Of a DNA stretch of 40,031 nt, positions 25,385 through 33,918 are shown one piece after another. The stretch is from a virus. The translations under genes and the position numbers were made by a program. Position 1 is the first letter of the stretch. The number at the start of each line of letters is the position of its first letter. Location of the stretch: positions 1-40,031 of IMG/VR virus record IMGVR_UViG_3300037493_002347, one strand, 5' to 3'. The notes beneath the pieces are model-generated. The model was given only the letters and a program-made list of their open reading frames with translations. It had not been told where the DNA came from and searched no databases.

Positions 25385-28300
25385 GGCGTTACCGTTACCG
25401 CAGTTCTATTTCCGTTGGCATCGACGGTTCCAACCACTCGATTAACCGTGTCGTTCAGATCACGGAACACCGGCGCCGTCGGTTGTCCGCTTGTTTTACC
25501 GGCAGAGACCGCTGCATTGATCCGCATAATGTCGGCAGCGGAGAAAGACCCTTCAAGCAGGGACGCCCATACCGCAGTTGCTGAATCGGCAGGAAGATTT
25601 GCGGCGTTAGCAAGGTACGCCCGTCCACTATTGAAATAGATCGCTCCAACCGTACTGGTTGCAACCAGACCTTGGGAGCCGCCCAGCTTTTGCACAAATC
25701 CGCCGTCAATGGTAAGCAATGCGCTCTTGCGATTATCAAACGCCAGATCAACGATGCTTCCGTCGATAAGGTAGTTGGCAGAGTCCGTTGCGCTCATTGC
25801 TCCAAAAAAGTTGATTATGCCGCTTGACGTAGATTCTTGATAGCACAGCCAAGCGTAGATACGCGCAAGAGACGTTGTGTTATCGGTATCGTTGATATCT
25901 ACTTGGATATTCGGGTAGTCGGCAGTAAACTCGCCACCGCTGGAGCTGTCGCACGATGCGCCATCCACACCGTTGGCGACATACGCTGAATCGTCTGCCT
26001 GCGTATCTAGGAACGTCAGCCCCGACGAGGTTAGAACGCCAATCGAGGTGGTTCTAGCCTTTGCCGACACGCCGCTGACGTAGCGAGTGGTCATGCGAAC
26101 GGTTTTATCTGCCGTCCAGATCACGCGACTGACGTACCCGCTTGCTCCGGCAGTAGCGTTTGCCAGCTGCACCGAGTCGGTGACGTTGTAGATACGCACA
26201 CGAGTGCCGTTAATCAAGTTTGGCGCAAGAATCGGGGCGCTTACGCCGCTGACATCTTGATACACCAACGACGGCGCAGGGGCGGCTCCGTTAACAAAGC
26301 TGATTGTTCCAGTCGTAACGATCCTAGTGCCCGTCAAGGTAGTTGCCTTAATGGTCACATTGCTGCCAGATACGACTAGCACACTAGCAGCGGTTGCGTC
26401 TACAATGAGGTTTTTCGATCCGAGGTCTAGTGTTCCGCCTGCTTGGCTAAAAAAGATTGCAGAGGCTGGATTATCGCAACCCCAAAGAGCAAGCCGGTCG
26501 TAGAGCTTAGCTTGCGTCTCAAGAGTGGTGTACGCCGCTACGGTCGCCTCATTCGTCACGGCGATTTGCGAATCAACCGATTGAGTCGCGATTCCGACAA
26601 CGGGTACGAACCCATAGTGACGCGACGATGACACCCAGGGGCTGGTACAAACACCCGACAGCCACACGTTGGCCGTTGCGCTGGTGCTTACTGCGTTAGT
26701 AACGAGCGTGACGGTTCCGTTTGCCGCTGGCGTTACCGTCAGGTCAAAATTTTCCCACGCATTCGCCGCGCCTGTTTGGGTGTAGGTAGCCGGCGTCGAT
26801 CCGGCTCCACTCAGCGTGACCGATGGCAGGGTTGCCCCGGTGAGATTGCTGTCATAGCGGAGGTAGCCGATCACGCGAAGCGCAGCTCCCGCTACCGCCG
26901 TGATGTTTACGGTGTTCGTCAATGCGACGCTAGCCGTAGTCGGCCTGAGTTGAACCGCCGAAGGGCTGCGATACGCGGTCGAATTATCGCGATTCGTTAT
27001 ACCGTTAAATTTCGTCAGCGTATGTTGCGTGATGTCCGCCTGCCGGTTAGTCACCAAGCAGTAGTCAGACGTCTGCATCAGTGTCGGCGAAGATAAATCA
27101 TCTGACGCGGTGTAGGCCGAGCCAAAAAGACAATCAATGGCTTCTACCGGGGCATACGACAGCGTGCTGAGTTTGGTCACTAGGCGCGATCCGGCAGTAG
27201 CGCCGTACGCCATGCCGAATGAACAGCGAGAATATACCGTTGCAGATCCGCTTCTGCCCGTTTCAATACTGCCGCAGTTGTCAAAAACGGTGTCGTTTAC
27301 AAAGCGACCAACATTTACAATCGGGTCGTAGACCAACCCTGAATGCGAGTAATGCTTGCAAAAGTTCTCTGTAAAACCCTGACATCCCTGAGAGGATGCG
27401 ATGCTCGCCCACAGACCGCCGCCGATGGAAACGCAGTTTTCCATGAGGACGATTGGCGCCTGCCGGACGTTGCAAGATATCAACGTAGTTGACTTAGTAG
27501 ACCATACGCAATTAGAAATAGGAACCGATTGCATGTAGATAAAGGTCGGGCTAAACCCTGCGCCAACCGTTTGCGCATTTCTGAGCGTCGTGAACGAACA
27601 CCCGGAAATTCCGGTAATTATCGTATTAACCGAACCAACCGGCCCCGCGATACTAAAGCCGCTTAGGCTCGTTGCACTTCCGGCATTAGTCCCATACGCA
27701 AATTCAGCGTTACGGATTTCAATTGAGTTTGCCGCACCGACCCCGTCTAGGTTAAGGGCAACGTTAAAAAACGCCGACGACGTAGCATTAATAGGTTCAT
27801 CCGGCCGAACATTACGACTTGAGTTAACGACGGGGCACCCGCTCGCGTGGGCGAACGTCGATGTTCCGGTCATGCCGACATCGTAGATCGTACCCGAGAC
27901 GAGCGTCAGCGATGCAATAACGAAAGAATCTGTATTGGCGGGTGTGTTCGTAGTCGTCGAAGCGCATAGCACATAGTCGCCGACAACCCATCCGGTGGCG
28001 TCAGCTACGCGGACGGTTGGGTTAACGGCAGAGGCCGCAATTGATGTTGTCGTTGTCGTAGCCCCGGTTTTTTCCGCCCCGAATATGGTGATTTTCGACG
28101 TAGTTAGATTTCCGGCAGAGCTGGCAAGTCCGTATTTTCCGTTCGTTGGGGTTGCGGAATCGTATTTCAAAATTGCCGTGTAGGCGGCGGGTATAGGCGA
28201 TGCCGCCGTCCCCATATCCAATTCCGCATCGGCGAGATTAAGGTTAAGGTTTGATCTCAGCGTAAGGGTTGAATTTGCAATTCTTGACCATTGCAATTTG

Positions 28301-28749
28301 CCCGCAAGCAAAGCTCCACCCGCAGCAACCACGTCGCCACCGCCCACGCATGACGTGTTGTCTACGGTCATCACAGAGCCGGCGGTACCGCCATAAACAC
28401 GGATAGCAGAGCCTGCGGTGACGGCGGTACGTAGTGGAGGCGAAAAGGTTAGCGTATTTCCGGGGGCGCTAATGCCGCCACCGCGAACCATATACATGCC
28501 GGTCGTACCAGTAATAAAAACAACCGCGCCGTTCGGAATAATTCCAGTACCCGCCGCAACAACAAAAGTGGACGCGCCGATAGCTGCCGCGTTGGCCGTG
28601 TAGCCAATTGCGGTCACCGTTCGGGACGAAGGAATAGCAATTTCATCGGCCAACGTAGGGGCCGCGCCGGACACAACGCCCGTATTCGCGATCGTCCAAT
28701 TGCCTGCGGTTGACCAGTTACCTGAAGTTGTCGATACAAGAGTGGCCAT
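25381..28749 (-). CDS. Large tail spike/fibre protein, beta-solenoid type
   Basis: 1122 aa, rich in Thr, Ser, Ala, Val and Gly. The N-terminus has the SGNWSTAGNWT, then APTLADEIAIPSS motif found at the head of many phage tail proteins. Residues about 330-560 contain repeated short strands with Asn/Ser turns (NCVWSTKSTTLISCNVRQ) like a right-handed beta-helix. Later parts look like beta-sandwich units. No catalytic triad is obvious. Probably a receptor-binding spike. The start lies 17 nt after the previous stop. Confidence 0.7.
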   Translation of the reverse strand: MATLVSTTSGNWSTAGNWTIANTGVVSGAAPTLADEIAIPSSRTVTAIGYTANAAAIGASTFVVAAGTGIIPNGAVVFITGTTGMYMVRGGGISAPGNTLTFSPPLRTAVTAGSAIRVYGGTAGSVMTVDNTSCVGGGDVVAAGGALLAGKLQWSRIANSTLTLRSNLNLNLADAELDMGTAASPIPAAYTAILKYDSATPTNGKYGLASSAGNLTTSKITIFGAEKTGATTTTTSIAASAVNPTVRVADATGWVVGDYVLCASTTTNTPANTDSFVIASLTLVSGTIYDVGMTGTSTFAHASGCPVVNSSRNVRPDEPINATSSAFFNVALNLDGVGAANSIEIRNAEFAYGTNAGSATSLSGFSIAGPVGSVNTIITGISGCSFTTLRNAQTVGAGFSPTFIYMQSVPISNCVWSTKSTTLISCNVRQAPIVLMENCVSIGGGLWASIASSQGCQGFTENFCKHYSHSGLVYDPIVNVGRFVNDTVFDNCGSIETGRSGSATVYSRCSFGMAYGATAGSRLVTKLSTLSYAPVEAIDCLFGSAYTASDDLSSPTLMQTSDYCLVTNRQADITQHTLTKFNGITNRDNSTAYRSPSAVQLRPTTASVALTNTVNITAVAGAALRVIGYLRYDSNLTGATLPSVTLSGAGSTPATYTQTGAANAWENFDLTVTPAANGTVTLVTNAVSTSATANVWLSGVCTSPWVSSSRHYGFVPVVGIATQSVDSQIAVTNEATVAAYTTLETQAKLYDRLALWGCDNPASAIFFSQAGGTLDLGSKNLIVDATAASVLVVSGSNVTIKATTLTGTRIVTTGTISFVNGAAPAPSLVYQDVSGVSAPILAPNLINGTRVRIYNVTDSVQLANATAGASGYVSRVIWTADKTVRMTTRYVSGVSAKARTTSIGVLTSSGLTFLDTQADDSAYVANGVDGASCDSSSGGEFTADYPNIQVDINDTDNTTSLARIYAWLCYQESTSSGIINFFGAMSATDSANYLIDGSIVDLAFDNRKSALLTIDGGFVQKLGGSQGLVATSTVGAIYFNSGRAYLANAANLPADSATAVWASLLEGSFSAADIMRINAAVSAGKTSGQPTAPVFRDLNDTVNRVVGTVDANGNRTAVTVTP

Positions 28750-28766
28750 GCATTAGCCTACGGCCT

Positions 28767-29243
28767 TTAACGGCCCGCGATGGCAGCAATAGCCGCATTG
28801 ATGTCTGATAGCTTCTTATCAGCTACAGCAACGGCCTCTTCCTTTTCCTTCAGCAGCTTTTCGGCAGTCGCCGTTTTGTTTTCGTACGCCTTAACTGCCG
28901 AATCAGTGGCTTCCTTAATATCAGCCAGCTTGTCCTTAGCCTTTTTCAAAGCCTCAGCGCCGTCGGCTTTAATCTTGGCCAATTCGTCCTTAGCCGCCTC
29001 TTCCGCATTGAAGGCGTTCTTCTGCAAGTCCGCGTAGTGCTTGGCAAAAGCGGCTTCGTCCACTTCGTGCTGAGCTTGCGCCTTGGCAATCTTCTTGTTA
29101 AGCTCGGCAAGCTGCTTTTCAACCAGCGTTACAGCGGTTTCTGCCTGCAAAGCGGCGTCAATAGCCGAGCCTAGTTCAGCCAGACCTGCAAAAGCCTTGC
29201 TGATTTTACGAATTTCAGATGCGGCAGCGGTAAGGTTACTCAT
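28767..29243 (-). CDS. Long coiled-coil protein
   Basis: 158 aa, almost wholly helical with Ala, Lys and Glu in heptads (VEKQLAELNKKIAKAQAQHE; KLLKEKEEAVAVADKKL). It has no enzyme motif. It lies 3 nt after the previous gene, between small beta proteins and the 1122-aa spike. It may act as a fibre chaperone, connector or structural rod; this is inference. Confidence 0.6.
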   Translation of the reverse strand: MSNLTAAASEIRKISKAFAGLAELGSAIDAALQAETAVTLVEKQLAELNKKIAKAQAQHEVDEAAFAKHYADLQKNAFNAEEAAKDELAKIKADGAEALKKAKDKLADIKEATDSAVKAYENKTATAEKLLKEKEEAVAVADKKLSDINAAIAAIAGR

Positions 29244-29246
29244 GGC

Positions 29247-29543
29247 TCAGTACGTGTAGATGGTGGCTTCGATAGCCGCGTTTTCCGCAGCGTCTTTGAA
29301 CTCGATCCGGTACCAGCAAAAGTCATCTTCGGGAGTATACAAGCCCGGAGCAACAAAGGTGTCTACCGTGTAGAACCGAGCGCCGTTATTCGACGCTTCC
29401 AGCACTACGGCGCCACCGCCCAAATCGCCGTCGATCTGAATCGACCAGCCTTTTGTGCCGCCGAGATCGACAGCTTTGCCAGCTACGCCAGCAGGCAGCT
29501 TCCAGACAAGAGTACGGCCACCGATAGAAGAGGCTTCAAGCAT
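29247..29543 (-). CDS. Small beta-sandwich-like protein
   Basis: 98 aa. The repeats of strands (TKGWSIQIDGDLGGGAVVLE, then ASNNGARFYTV, then FCWYRIEFKDAAENAAIEATI) look like a compact beta sandwich, common in minor virion or decoration proteins. It is separated from the lysis cluster by a 37-nt gap. Family not recognised. Confidence 0.55.
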   Translation of the reverse strand: MLEASSIGGRTLVWKLPAGVAGKAVDLGGTKGWSIQIDGDLGGGAVVLEASNNGARFYTVDTFVAPGLYTPEDDFCWYRIEFKDAAENAAIEATIYTY

Positions 29544-29580
29544 AGCCCGCAGCCTAATAAGTGAACGTTCGCTTGCAAGC

Positions 29581-30051
29581 TTAAGATGGCGGTAGCTTCA
29601 AGGCCCGTTCATCCGCCTTGCGCCAGCCCTCGTCCGCGTCGACGCGGTGATACTCGACTTGATCTTTGAGGCTCTTGACGGTCCCTTGGCGCGCAGCCCA
29701 TCCGGCGGCAGTGGTCGCAGCAAGGGCCGCGAGGCCTCCTAATACCTGCCCAAGCCCCATGCTTCCGCCTGTGGCGCCAATGGTAGCGGATGCAGCAATC
29801 GCCGAAACAACCGGAACAATCTGCTTCATGTCCGGACCAGCGGTCTCTTCGTGTACGCTCTGCTCATCTTCCCACGACTCATGAATCTCAGTTACTGGCT
29901 GCACAATAGCGGGCGTTTCGGCAGTTGCAGGGATAACCACAAACGTCTGCACTTTTTCGACTTTATGCACCGCCTTTTGCGCATTGCCCCGAGACGCACA
30001 TCCTGACAAGAATGGCATAAATAATGCGAACGCGAAAAGTGCCGTTTTCAT
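29581..30051 (-). CDS. Lipoprotein, spanin candidate
   Basis: 156 aa. A signal peptide ends in the lipobox LSGC (Cys18), so the mature protein should be a lipid-anchored envelope protein; Ala at +2 fits outer-membrane sorting. Residues about 75-118 are a Gly/Ala-rich hydrophobic stretch (SAIAASATIGATGG; LGGLAALAATTAAGWAA), followed by a charged tail. It overlaps the upstream single-TM protein as ATGA, a Rz/Rz1-like layout. It could be the outer spanin of a pair or a unimolecular spanin; both are inferences. Confidence 0.6.
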   Translation of the reverse strand: MKTALFAFALFMPFLSGCASRGNAQKAVHKVEKVQTFVVIPATAETPAIVQPVTEIHESWEDEQSVHEETAGPDMKQIVPVVSAIAASATIGATGGSMGLGQVLGGLAALAATTAAGWAARQGTVKSLKDQVEYHRVDADEGWRKADERALKLPPS

Positions 30052-30401
30052 TGCATTTTTCTCATTTGACCCGATATAGATCCGCGATTGCGCCGTTCTG
30101 GCATCTCAACAACCACCGGGACCAGATCCGATTCAGTCTCGTTATGAACGGCGTCAGACGGATCTAAGTCGCGAACTTCGTATTTAAGCCGGCGAAGAGC
30201 CTTGGTGTTTTCCTGTAACGCTTCGAGCATCTTGGACTGCGTCCAATCGCGAAGGCTTCCGAGTTCGCGATGCAGCATATTGCTACGCTCTTCGCAGCGC
30301 GTGTTGCCTGCGTCCCACTTATGGGCCAGCCACACGATAGCGCCACCAAGTGCAACAAATCCGGCAATGACAACTTCTGTTGAAATGATCGTGTCAGCCA
30401 T
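30048..30401 (-). CDS. Single-TM membrane protein (holin or inner spanin candidate)
   Basis: 117 aa from ATG 30401, which has an AAGAAGA-type site and overlaps the 49-aa gene; a TTG at 30431 would add ten basic residues. One TM segment (VVIAGFVALGGAIVWLA, about 8-25) is followed by a charged helical domain with CEERSNMLHRELGSLRDW and an acidic/basic tail. The topology fits an inner spanin or a small phage holin. It directly precedes the lipoprotein gene. Confidence 0.6.
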   Translation of the reverse strand: MADTIISTEVVIAGFVALGGAIVWLAHKWDAGNTRCEERSNMLHRELGSLRDWTQSKMLEALQENTKALRRLKYEVRDLDPSDAVHNETESDLVPVVVEMPERRNRGSISGQMRKMQ

Positions 30402-30543
30402 GGCCGTCTTCTTCTTTCTTGTTTTCGACAATAAACCGTCTGAGCTCTTCCACGGCCTGCTGGATAGTTAAGTGATCACGCCTGGTACCAGGAGCCATGC
30501 TTGCAGCTTGGTCTAAAATGCCCAGGGCTTCATACGTCGTCAT
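30394..30543 (-). CDS. Small helical protein
   Basis: 49 aa, MTTYEALGILDQAASMAPG then a basic helix and a Lys/Glu end. It overlaps the upstream gene by 14 nt and the downstream membrane protein start by 8 nt, so it belongs to the same coupled cluster. Small proteins of this kind (helix ending in LRRFIVE) are common near phage lysis genes; function unknown. Confidence 0.6.
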   Translation of the reverse strand: MTTYEALGILDQAASMAPGTRRDHLTIQQAVEELRRFIVENKKEEDGHG

Positions 30544-30769
30544 GGTGACTATACTCATAGAGGTAATCTACCGCGTCTACAGCGTCCTGCACGTACGAAT
30601 TTTTGCAATGATTACGTCCTAGTACCGCATCAATAGGGCGACGAATCCACCATTGCCGACGATAACTCCTCCCGCTAATGGACTCATTTGGAGCTCCGCC
30701 AAGGAAAATGACGTTTGCAAGCTGGCTTGAAGCAGAGCCAACGCGAGTCAAATACGCTAATATTTTCAC
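30530..30769 (-). CDS. Conserved-type small phage protein near lysis cluster
   Basis: 79 aa, GTG start overlapping the previous stop (GTGA). The pattern LANVIFLGGAPNESISGRSY, then RRPIDAVLGRNHCKNSY recalls a short protein seen beside lysis genes in many phages and prophages, with Ser/Arg-Tyr and His-Cys in the same places. The N-terminal 25 residues are moderately hydrophobic. I cannot assign a function. Confidence 0.6.
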   Translation of the reverse strand: MKILAYLTRVGSASSQLANVIFLGGAPNESISGRSYRRQWWIRRPIDAVLGRNHCKNSYVQDAVDAVDYLYEYSHHDDV

Positions 30770-31149
30770 GATTCCACCGCAGTAGGAATGATTTCGCCTT
30801 TTTCAAGCGCAACGAAATACGCGCCAAGAATCGCCTGCGCTAGGATCACGGGGATGCGTACGTCGTTAATAACGACGCTCTGCGTGTAGACCTGCTCTAG
30901 TTGATTGACATGGCTCGACATGCCCTGGCTTATCTTGTCGCCGTTTGGCAGCGACCACAGTTTCGTCCGGGGGATCTGAATCCGCCAGGAATCGCTAGCT
31001 TGCGTCTCTCCGGGGTCGGCAATTGGCGCACGCATACGGACAATCTCGATTGCCTCGGCTTGACGTTTTGCGCCGTCCTCGTTGTAGTAATCGGGAACCG
31101 ATTGCGCTAACGCAATGGCGTCTTGTAGGCTGATGAGGTCAGTAATCAT
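30766..31149 (-). CDS. Hypothetical protein
   Basis: 127 aa, not recognised. It is helical at both ends with a Pro/Arg-rich centre (WRIQIPRTKLWSLPNG). It starts right after the fibre-like gene (TAAATG) and overlaps the next gene as GTGA. No lysozyme, amidase or transglycosylase motif is visible, so I do not call it the endolysin. Confidence 0.55.
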   Translation of the reverse strand: MITDLISLQDAIALAQSVPDYYNEDGAKRQAEAIEIVRMRAPIADPGETQASDSWRIQIPRTKLWSLPNGDKISQGMSSHVNQLEQVYTQSVVINDVRIPVILAQAILGAYFVALEKGEIIPTAVES

Positions 31150-32694
31150 TTATGCGTTCCAAACACACCAATCGGTGCCGTTAGCAATGAGGATCTTGGC
31201 TGTTCCGGTAGCTACCGCGATAGTGGTCAATCCATCAATGGTGTCCGCCCCGGCGCGATTCACGGTCAGCGCAAGACTCGAACGGTTCTTGATGAACAGA
31301 CGACGTCCGTTAGACGCCGCAGGGAGCGTGAATGTGTGGATTGCCGCACCGGTTAGGATTGCCGTGGCATCGGTCGCATCGAGTGTAGTCGTTCCGGCTG
31401 AGGCTGCGACCGAGCGAACCTTTACGTAGTTTGCGGCTGCGGTGGTTACGCCTTGTGCGGTGTCCATGCTGATGCACTGGGCGCCGTTCGTACGCAGCCA
31501 AAACGGGGTATTTGAAGACGTTCCCGCCACACAAACGCCGCTGCCAGCCTGTACATTAAGCGTCTCACCCGTGCTTCTTTGTACCGTATAAATGATGTCG
31601 GTTGCCGCTGGGCCGCTTTGGAAAATTTGACCCGATGCCGCTCTAAATTGATACGTGTCACCGTGCGCCACGCCATTCGCCTTGGTCGTCCCGCTGGCGA
31701 GCTGGACGAGGCCGTTTCCTGCGGTGGGGGCAATGCCGATGCCGAGGCTGGCGTTTTGTAGGCGCATCCATTCGGCTGGTATCGTGCCACCATTCGGAAT
31801 ACCAAAAAACGCAATAAGTCCTCCTCGGTTCGACGCAGACCAGAGGCCGTCAGCCTGCATCCGGACGGCGGTGCTATCACCATGCGCCGACACGCCATCA
31901 TATCCAGTGCCTACCAGATTGACAAAAACTTGCGCGTCTTGGCTTGCCGTTGGCGCAGCTCGTGTTCCGCCGATACTGCGTCCACGCAGGTTTATTCCAG
32001 TAGTGCCATAGCCGAATGATTCGATATTTGATGGCGTCGCATCGATATTCGACAATGTCAGACATTGTGCAGCGGCATTGATCGGAGCGGGAAGTGCTCC
32101 TGTTCCCCTGTCGATGCTCTGCAAAACCGTGAACCCGTTATTTACCGAATCCAAGCACAGGTTACCGCTGGCGTCGCGGGCGGTTTGGGTGCGAGCCGTA
32201 GTCCCCGTCTTGGAAAGAGTCAAGTTTCCAGTGATTCCCGACGTTTGCAGTCCAGGAATACCGAGCAACGTGAGCGACGCGGTAGCTGACAACGCAAACG
32301 GGAGATTACTCACCCCGCTGTTGTTACCCATCAGGGTACCGGTAGCGACCTGACCTTGCGAAACAGGGATAGCGGTAGAAGAAGCCAGATCGACGCTTAA
32401 ACCAGAACCAATAGTAGCTTTTCCGGCAGGAAATCCGTTAATAAACACCGTTACCGTGGTCGGAACCGTGTCTAAGTTGGTTACAAATAGGCTCTTGATG
32501 ACGCGGCGAAAGCCTGCGGAGGGAGCGGAAAGCACCGTTACGGGAGTTGTACCGGTAGCCGTGACTTCGTTAGTGTCTTCGGTGACCTGTATCGCGTTCA
32601 CTTCAGCGTAAGCGACAACAAAGGTTGGCTGCGTGGTTGCGGGTGCAGCAGCTAACGATGCGGTCAGGGTCTTAGTGCCCGAAAGAATCATCAT
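31150..32694 (-). CDS. Fibre-like virion protein
   Basis: 514 aa, Thr/Ala/Gly/Asn-rich and beta in character. Shaft-like repeats occur near 135-250. A segment NRGGLIAFFGIPNGGTIPAEW then MRLQNASLGIG near 290-320 is a form found in many phage and prophage fibre tips. The C-terminal 80 residues resemble a small beta domain (HTFTLPAASNGRRLFIKN, NGTDWCVWNA). It is probably part of a fibre or head appendage. It overlaps its upstream neighbour as ATGA. Confidence 0.65.
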   Translation of the reverse strand: MMILSGTKTLTASLAAAPATTQPTFVVAYAEVNAIQVTEDTNEVTATGTTPVTVLSAPSAGFRRVIKSLFVTNLDTVPTTVTVFINGFPAGKATIGSGLSVDLASSTAIPVSQGQVATGTLMGNNSGVSNLPFALSATASLTLLGIPGLQTSGITGNLTLSKTGTTARTQTARDASGNLCLDSVNNGFTVLQSIDRGTGALPAPINAAAQCLTLSNIDATPSNIESFGYGTTGINLRGRSIGGTRAAPTASQDAQVFVNLVGTGYDGVSAHGDSTAVRMQADGLWSASNRGGLIAFFGIPNGGTIPAEWMRLQNASLGIGIAPTAGNGLVQLASGTTKANGVAHGDTYQFRAASGQIFQSGPAATDIIYTVQRSTGETLNVQAGSGVCVAGTSSNTPFWLRTNGAQCISMDTAQGVTTAAANYVKVRSVAASAGTTTLDATDATAILTGAAIHTFTLPAASNGRRLFIKNRSSLALTVNRAGADTIDGLTTIAVATGTAKILIANGTDWCVWNA

Positions 32695-33233
32695 GAAGCC
32701 ACACTCCAGGCGTACTGACGAGCCTGTGCAGAGGACACAGCTCCGATAGACGAGGCCGTTATAGTCGCGGTAGTGACCTCCGTCAACCTACCTTTAGCGT
32801 CATACGTAATGATCGGTACCGTGTTCGACGAACCGGTAGGTCCGCCAGCAACGATGACCGTTTGCGCTATGGCGGCTTGCAGAGCAGCGATTGCCGCATT
32901 GATAGCCGACAAATCGGAAGCGTTTGAGGAGGTTGCGACACTGAGGTCGACAAGGATTGCGGTACTGCGAACTACGCGAGCAACGGTAGGAGAAAGCCCT
33001 ACTTGGAGATCACCGTTAGTACCGACGCCATAGGTCGCACCTGCGGTCAGAGCGTCGAGTCCGTCAAGTTCGCCATTGGTAACAATAGAAAACGTGTCGA
33101 GACCCATGACACGAGCAACGATTGCGTGAGGGGCTTCCCCCGCCACGCAACGTCGCCATGCGCCCGCTTCCGAGCGTACCGCCGTGAGCTTCGTAAAGCC
33201 GTGGGCCGTTTGCTGGAAACGAGCGTCGTTCAC
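32691..33233 (-). CDS. Fibre-associated virion protein
   Basis: 180 aa. Residues about 45-90 form a beta unit (GELDGLDALTAGATYGVGTN) found in phage fibre and baseplate proteins; a helical linker follows, then a PIITYDAKGRLTEVTTATI unit typical of fibre shafts. It starts with GTG and overlaps the following fibre-like gene (ATGA), so the two likely form one appendage. Confidence 0.6.
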   Translation of the reverse strand: MNDARFQQTAHGFTKLTAVRSEAGAWRRCVAGEAPHAIVARVMGLDTFSIVTNGELDGLDALTAGATYGVGTNGDLQVGLSPTVARVVRSTAILVDLSVATSSNASDLSAINAAIAALQAAIAQTVIVAGGPTGSSNTVPIITYDAKGRLTEVTTATITASSIGAVSSAQARQYAWSVAS

Positions 33234-33236
33234 GGA

Positions 33237-33827
33237 TTACCGCGAGCCAGCAGTGCTCAGGACCACAGCGGCAACGCCAGCGGTGCTAAAGTCACGTGGG
33301 GTGATGAGCGTCTGCGTGTTAGCCGTCAGCGCAGCGCCAGGGAGCTGGGAGATGGTAGCCGTATCAGGGATCAGAATCTCAACGGTCTGCCCAGCGACGG
33401 GAGCGGTACCAAAGGTAACGGTCGTGCCGTTGATCTTCCACTGCGTACCAGTTGGGGTAGCATCCGAACCCATGCGCTGACGAACGACAGCGTTAAGCGC
33501 GTACTGAGGAGCGAAGGTTAGGGCAATCGCTTCGAGGTAGTTGATCACGGTCAACGACGCAGCAGCGGTAGTCGGATAGGTAACGCCGGTAGCGGCGGTA
33601 GGCAGGGTGAACGCAACGGTGCTGCCGTCGCCAACGAAGCGGAACACACGCGCGGCATTCTGCGTACCCGGGTGCCAAACGCCGTACAAAGCGGCGGCAC
33701 CGGTTGAGTTAGCGGCGGTCGGCTGACCGGCGACGATACCGTTGATACGGCGCGACCAGACAGGAGCCGCTGCGGAGAACAGTGGAACCGTGGTTACGAG
33801 ATTAGGGACAGGAGCAGTAAGGGCCAT
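33237..33827 (-). CDS. Virion surface protein
   Basis: 196 aa, Ala/Thr/Val-rich with two beta units: FRFVGDGSTVAFTLPTAATG, and WKINGTTVTFGTAPVAGQTV then EILIP near 125-150, a form common in phage fibre N-domains. It is first in the subcluster of three appendage genes after the terminase. A 90-nt gap upstream may hold a terminator or promoter. Confidence 0.6.
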   Translation of the reverse strand: MALTAPVPNLVTTVPLFSAAAPVWSRRINGIVAGQPTAANSTGAAALYGVWHPGTQNAARVFRFVGDGSTVAFTLPTAATGVTYPTTAAASLTVINYLEAIALTFAPQYALNAVVRQRMGSDATPTGTQWKINGTTVTFGTAPVAGQTVEILIPDTATISQLPGAALTANTQTLITPRDFSTAGVAAVVLSTAGSR

Positions 33828-33839
33828 GGTGTAAACCTA

Positions 33840-33905
33840 GGGTTAGGGGGTAACGTGACTATAAGGCAGAAAAAAATCCGCTACTACAGCTTAGTGGGTG
33901 TCTAC
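33840..33905 (-). terminator. Possible weak terminator downstream of terminase
   Basis: In the 91-nt gap after the terminase stop the leftward strand reads CCACTA...TAGCGG (6 bp with one mismatch), followed by a run of seven T. The stem is short, so termination would be partial at best. A TATAGT about 15 nt further could be a promoter -10, but no good -35 is seen. Confidence 0.35.
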
Positions 33906-33918
33906 GTTACCGTATCAC

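Noticed and set aside
29557-29577. Near-palindrome AAGTGAACGTTCGCTT after the lipoprotein gene as a terminator
   Set aside because: One mismatch, no loop and no U-run on the leftward strand; at most a weak structure.
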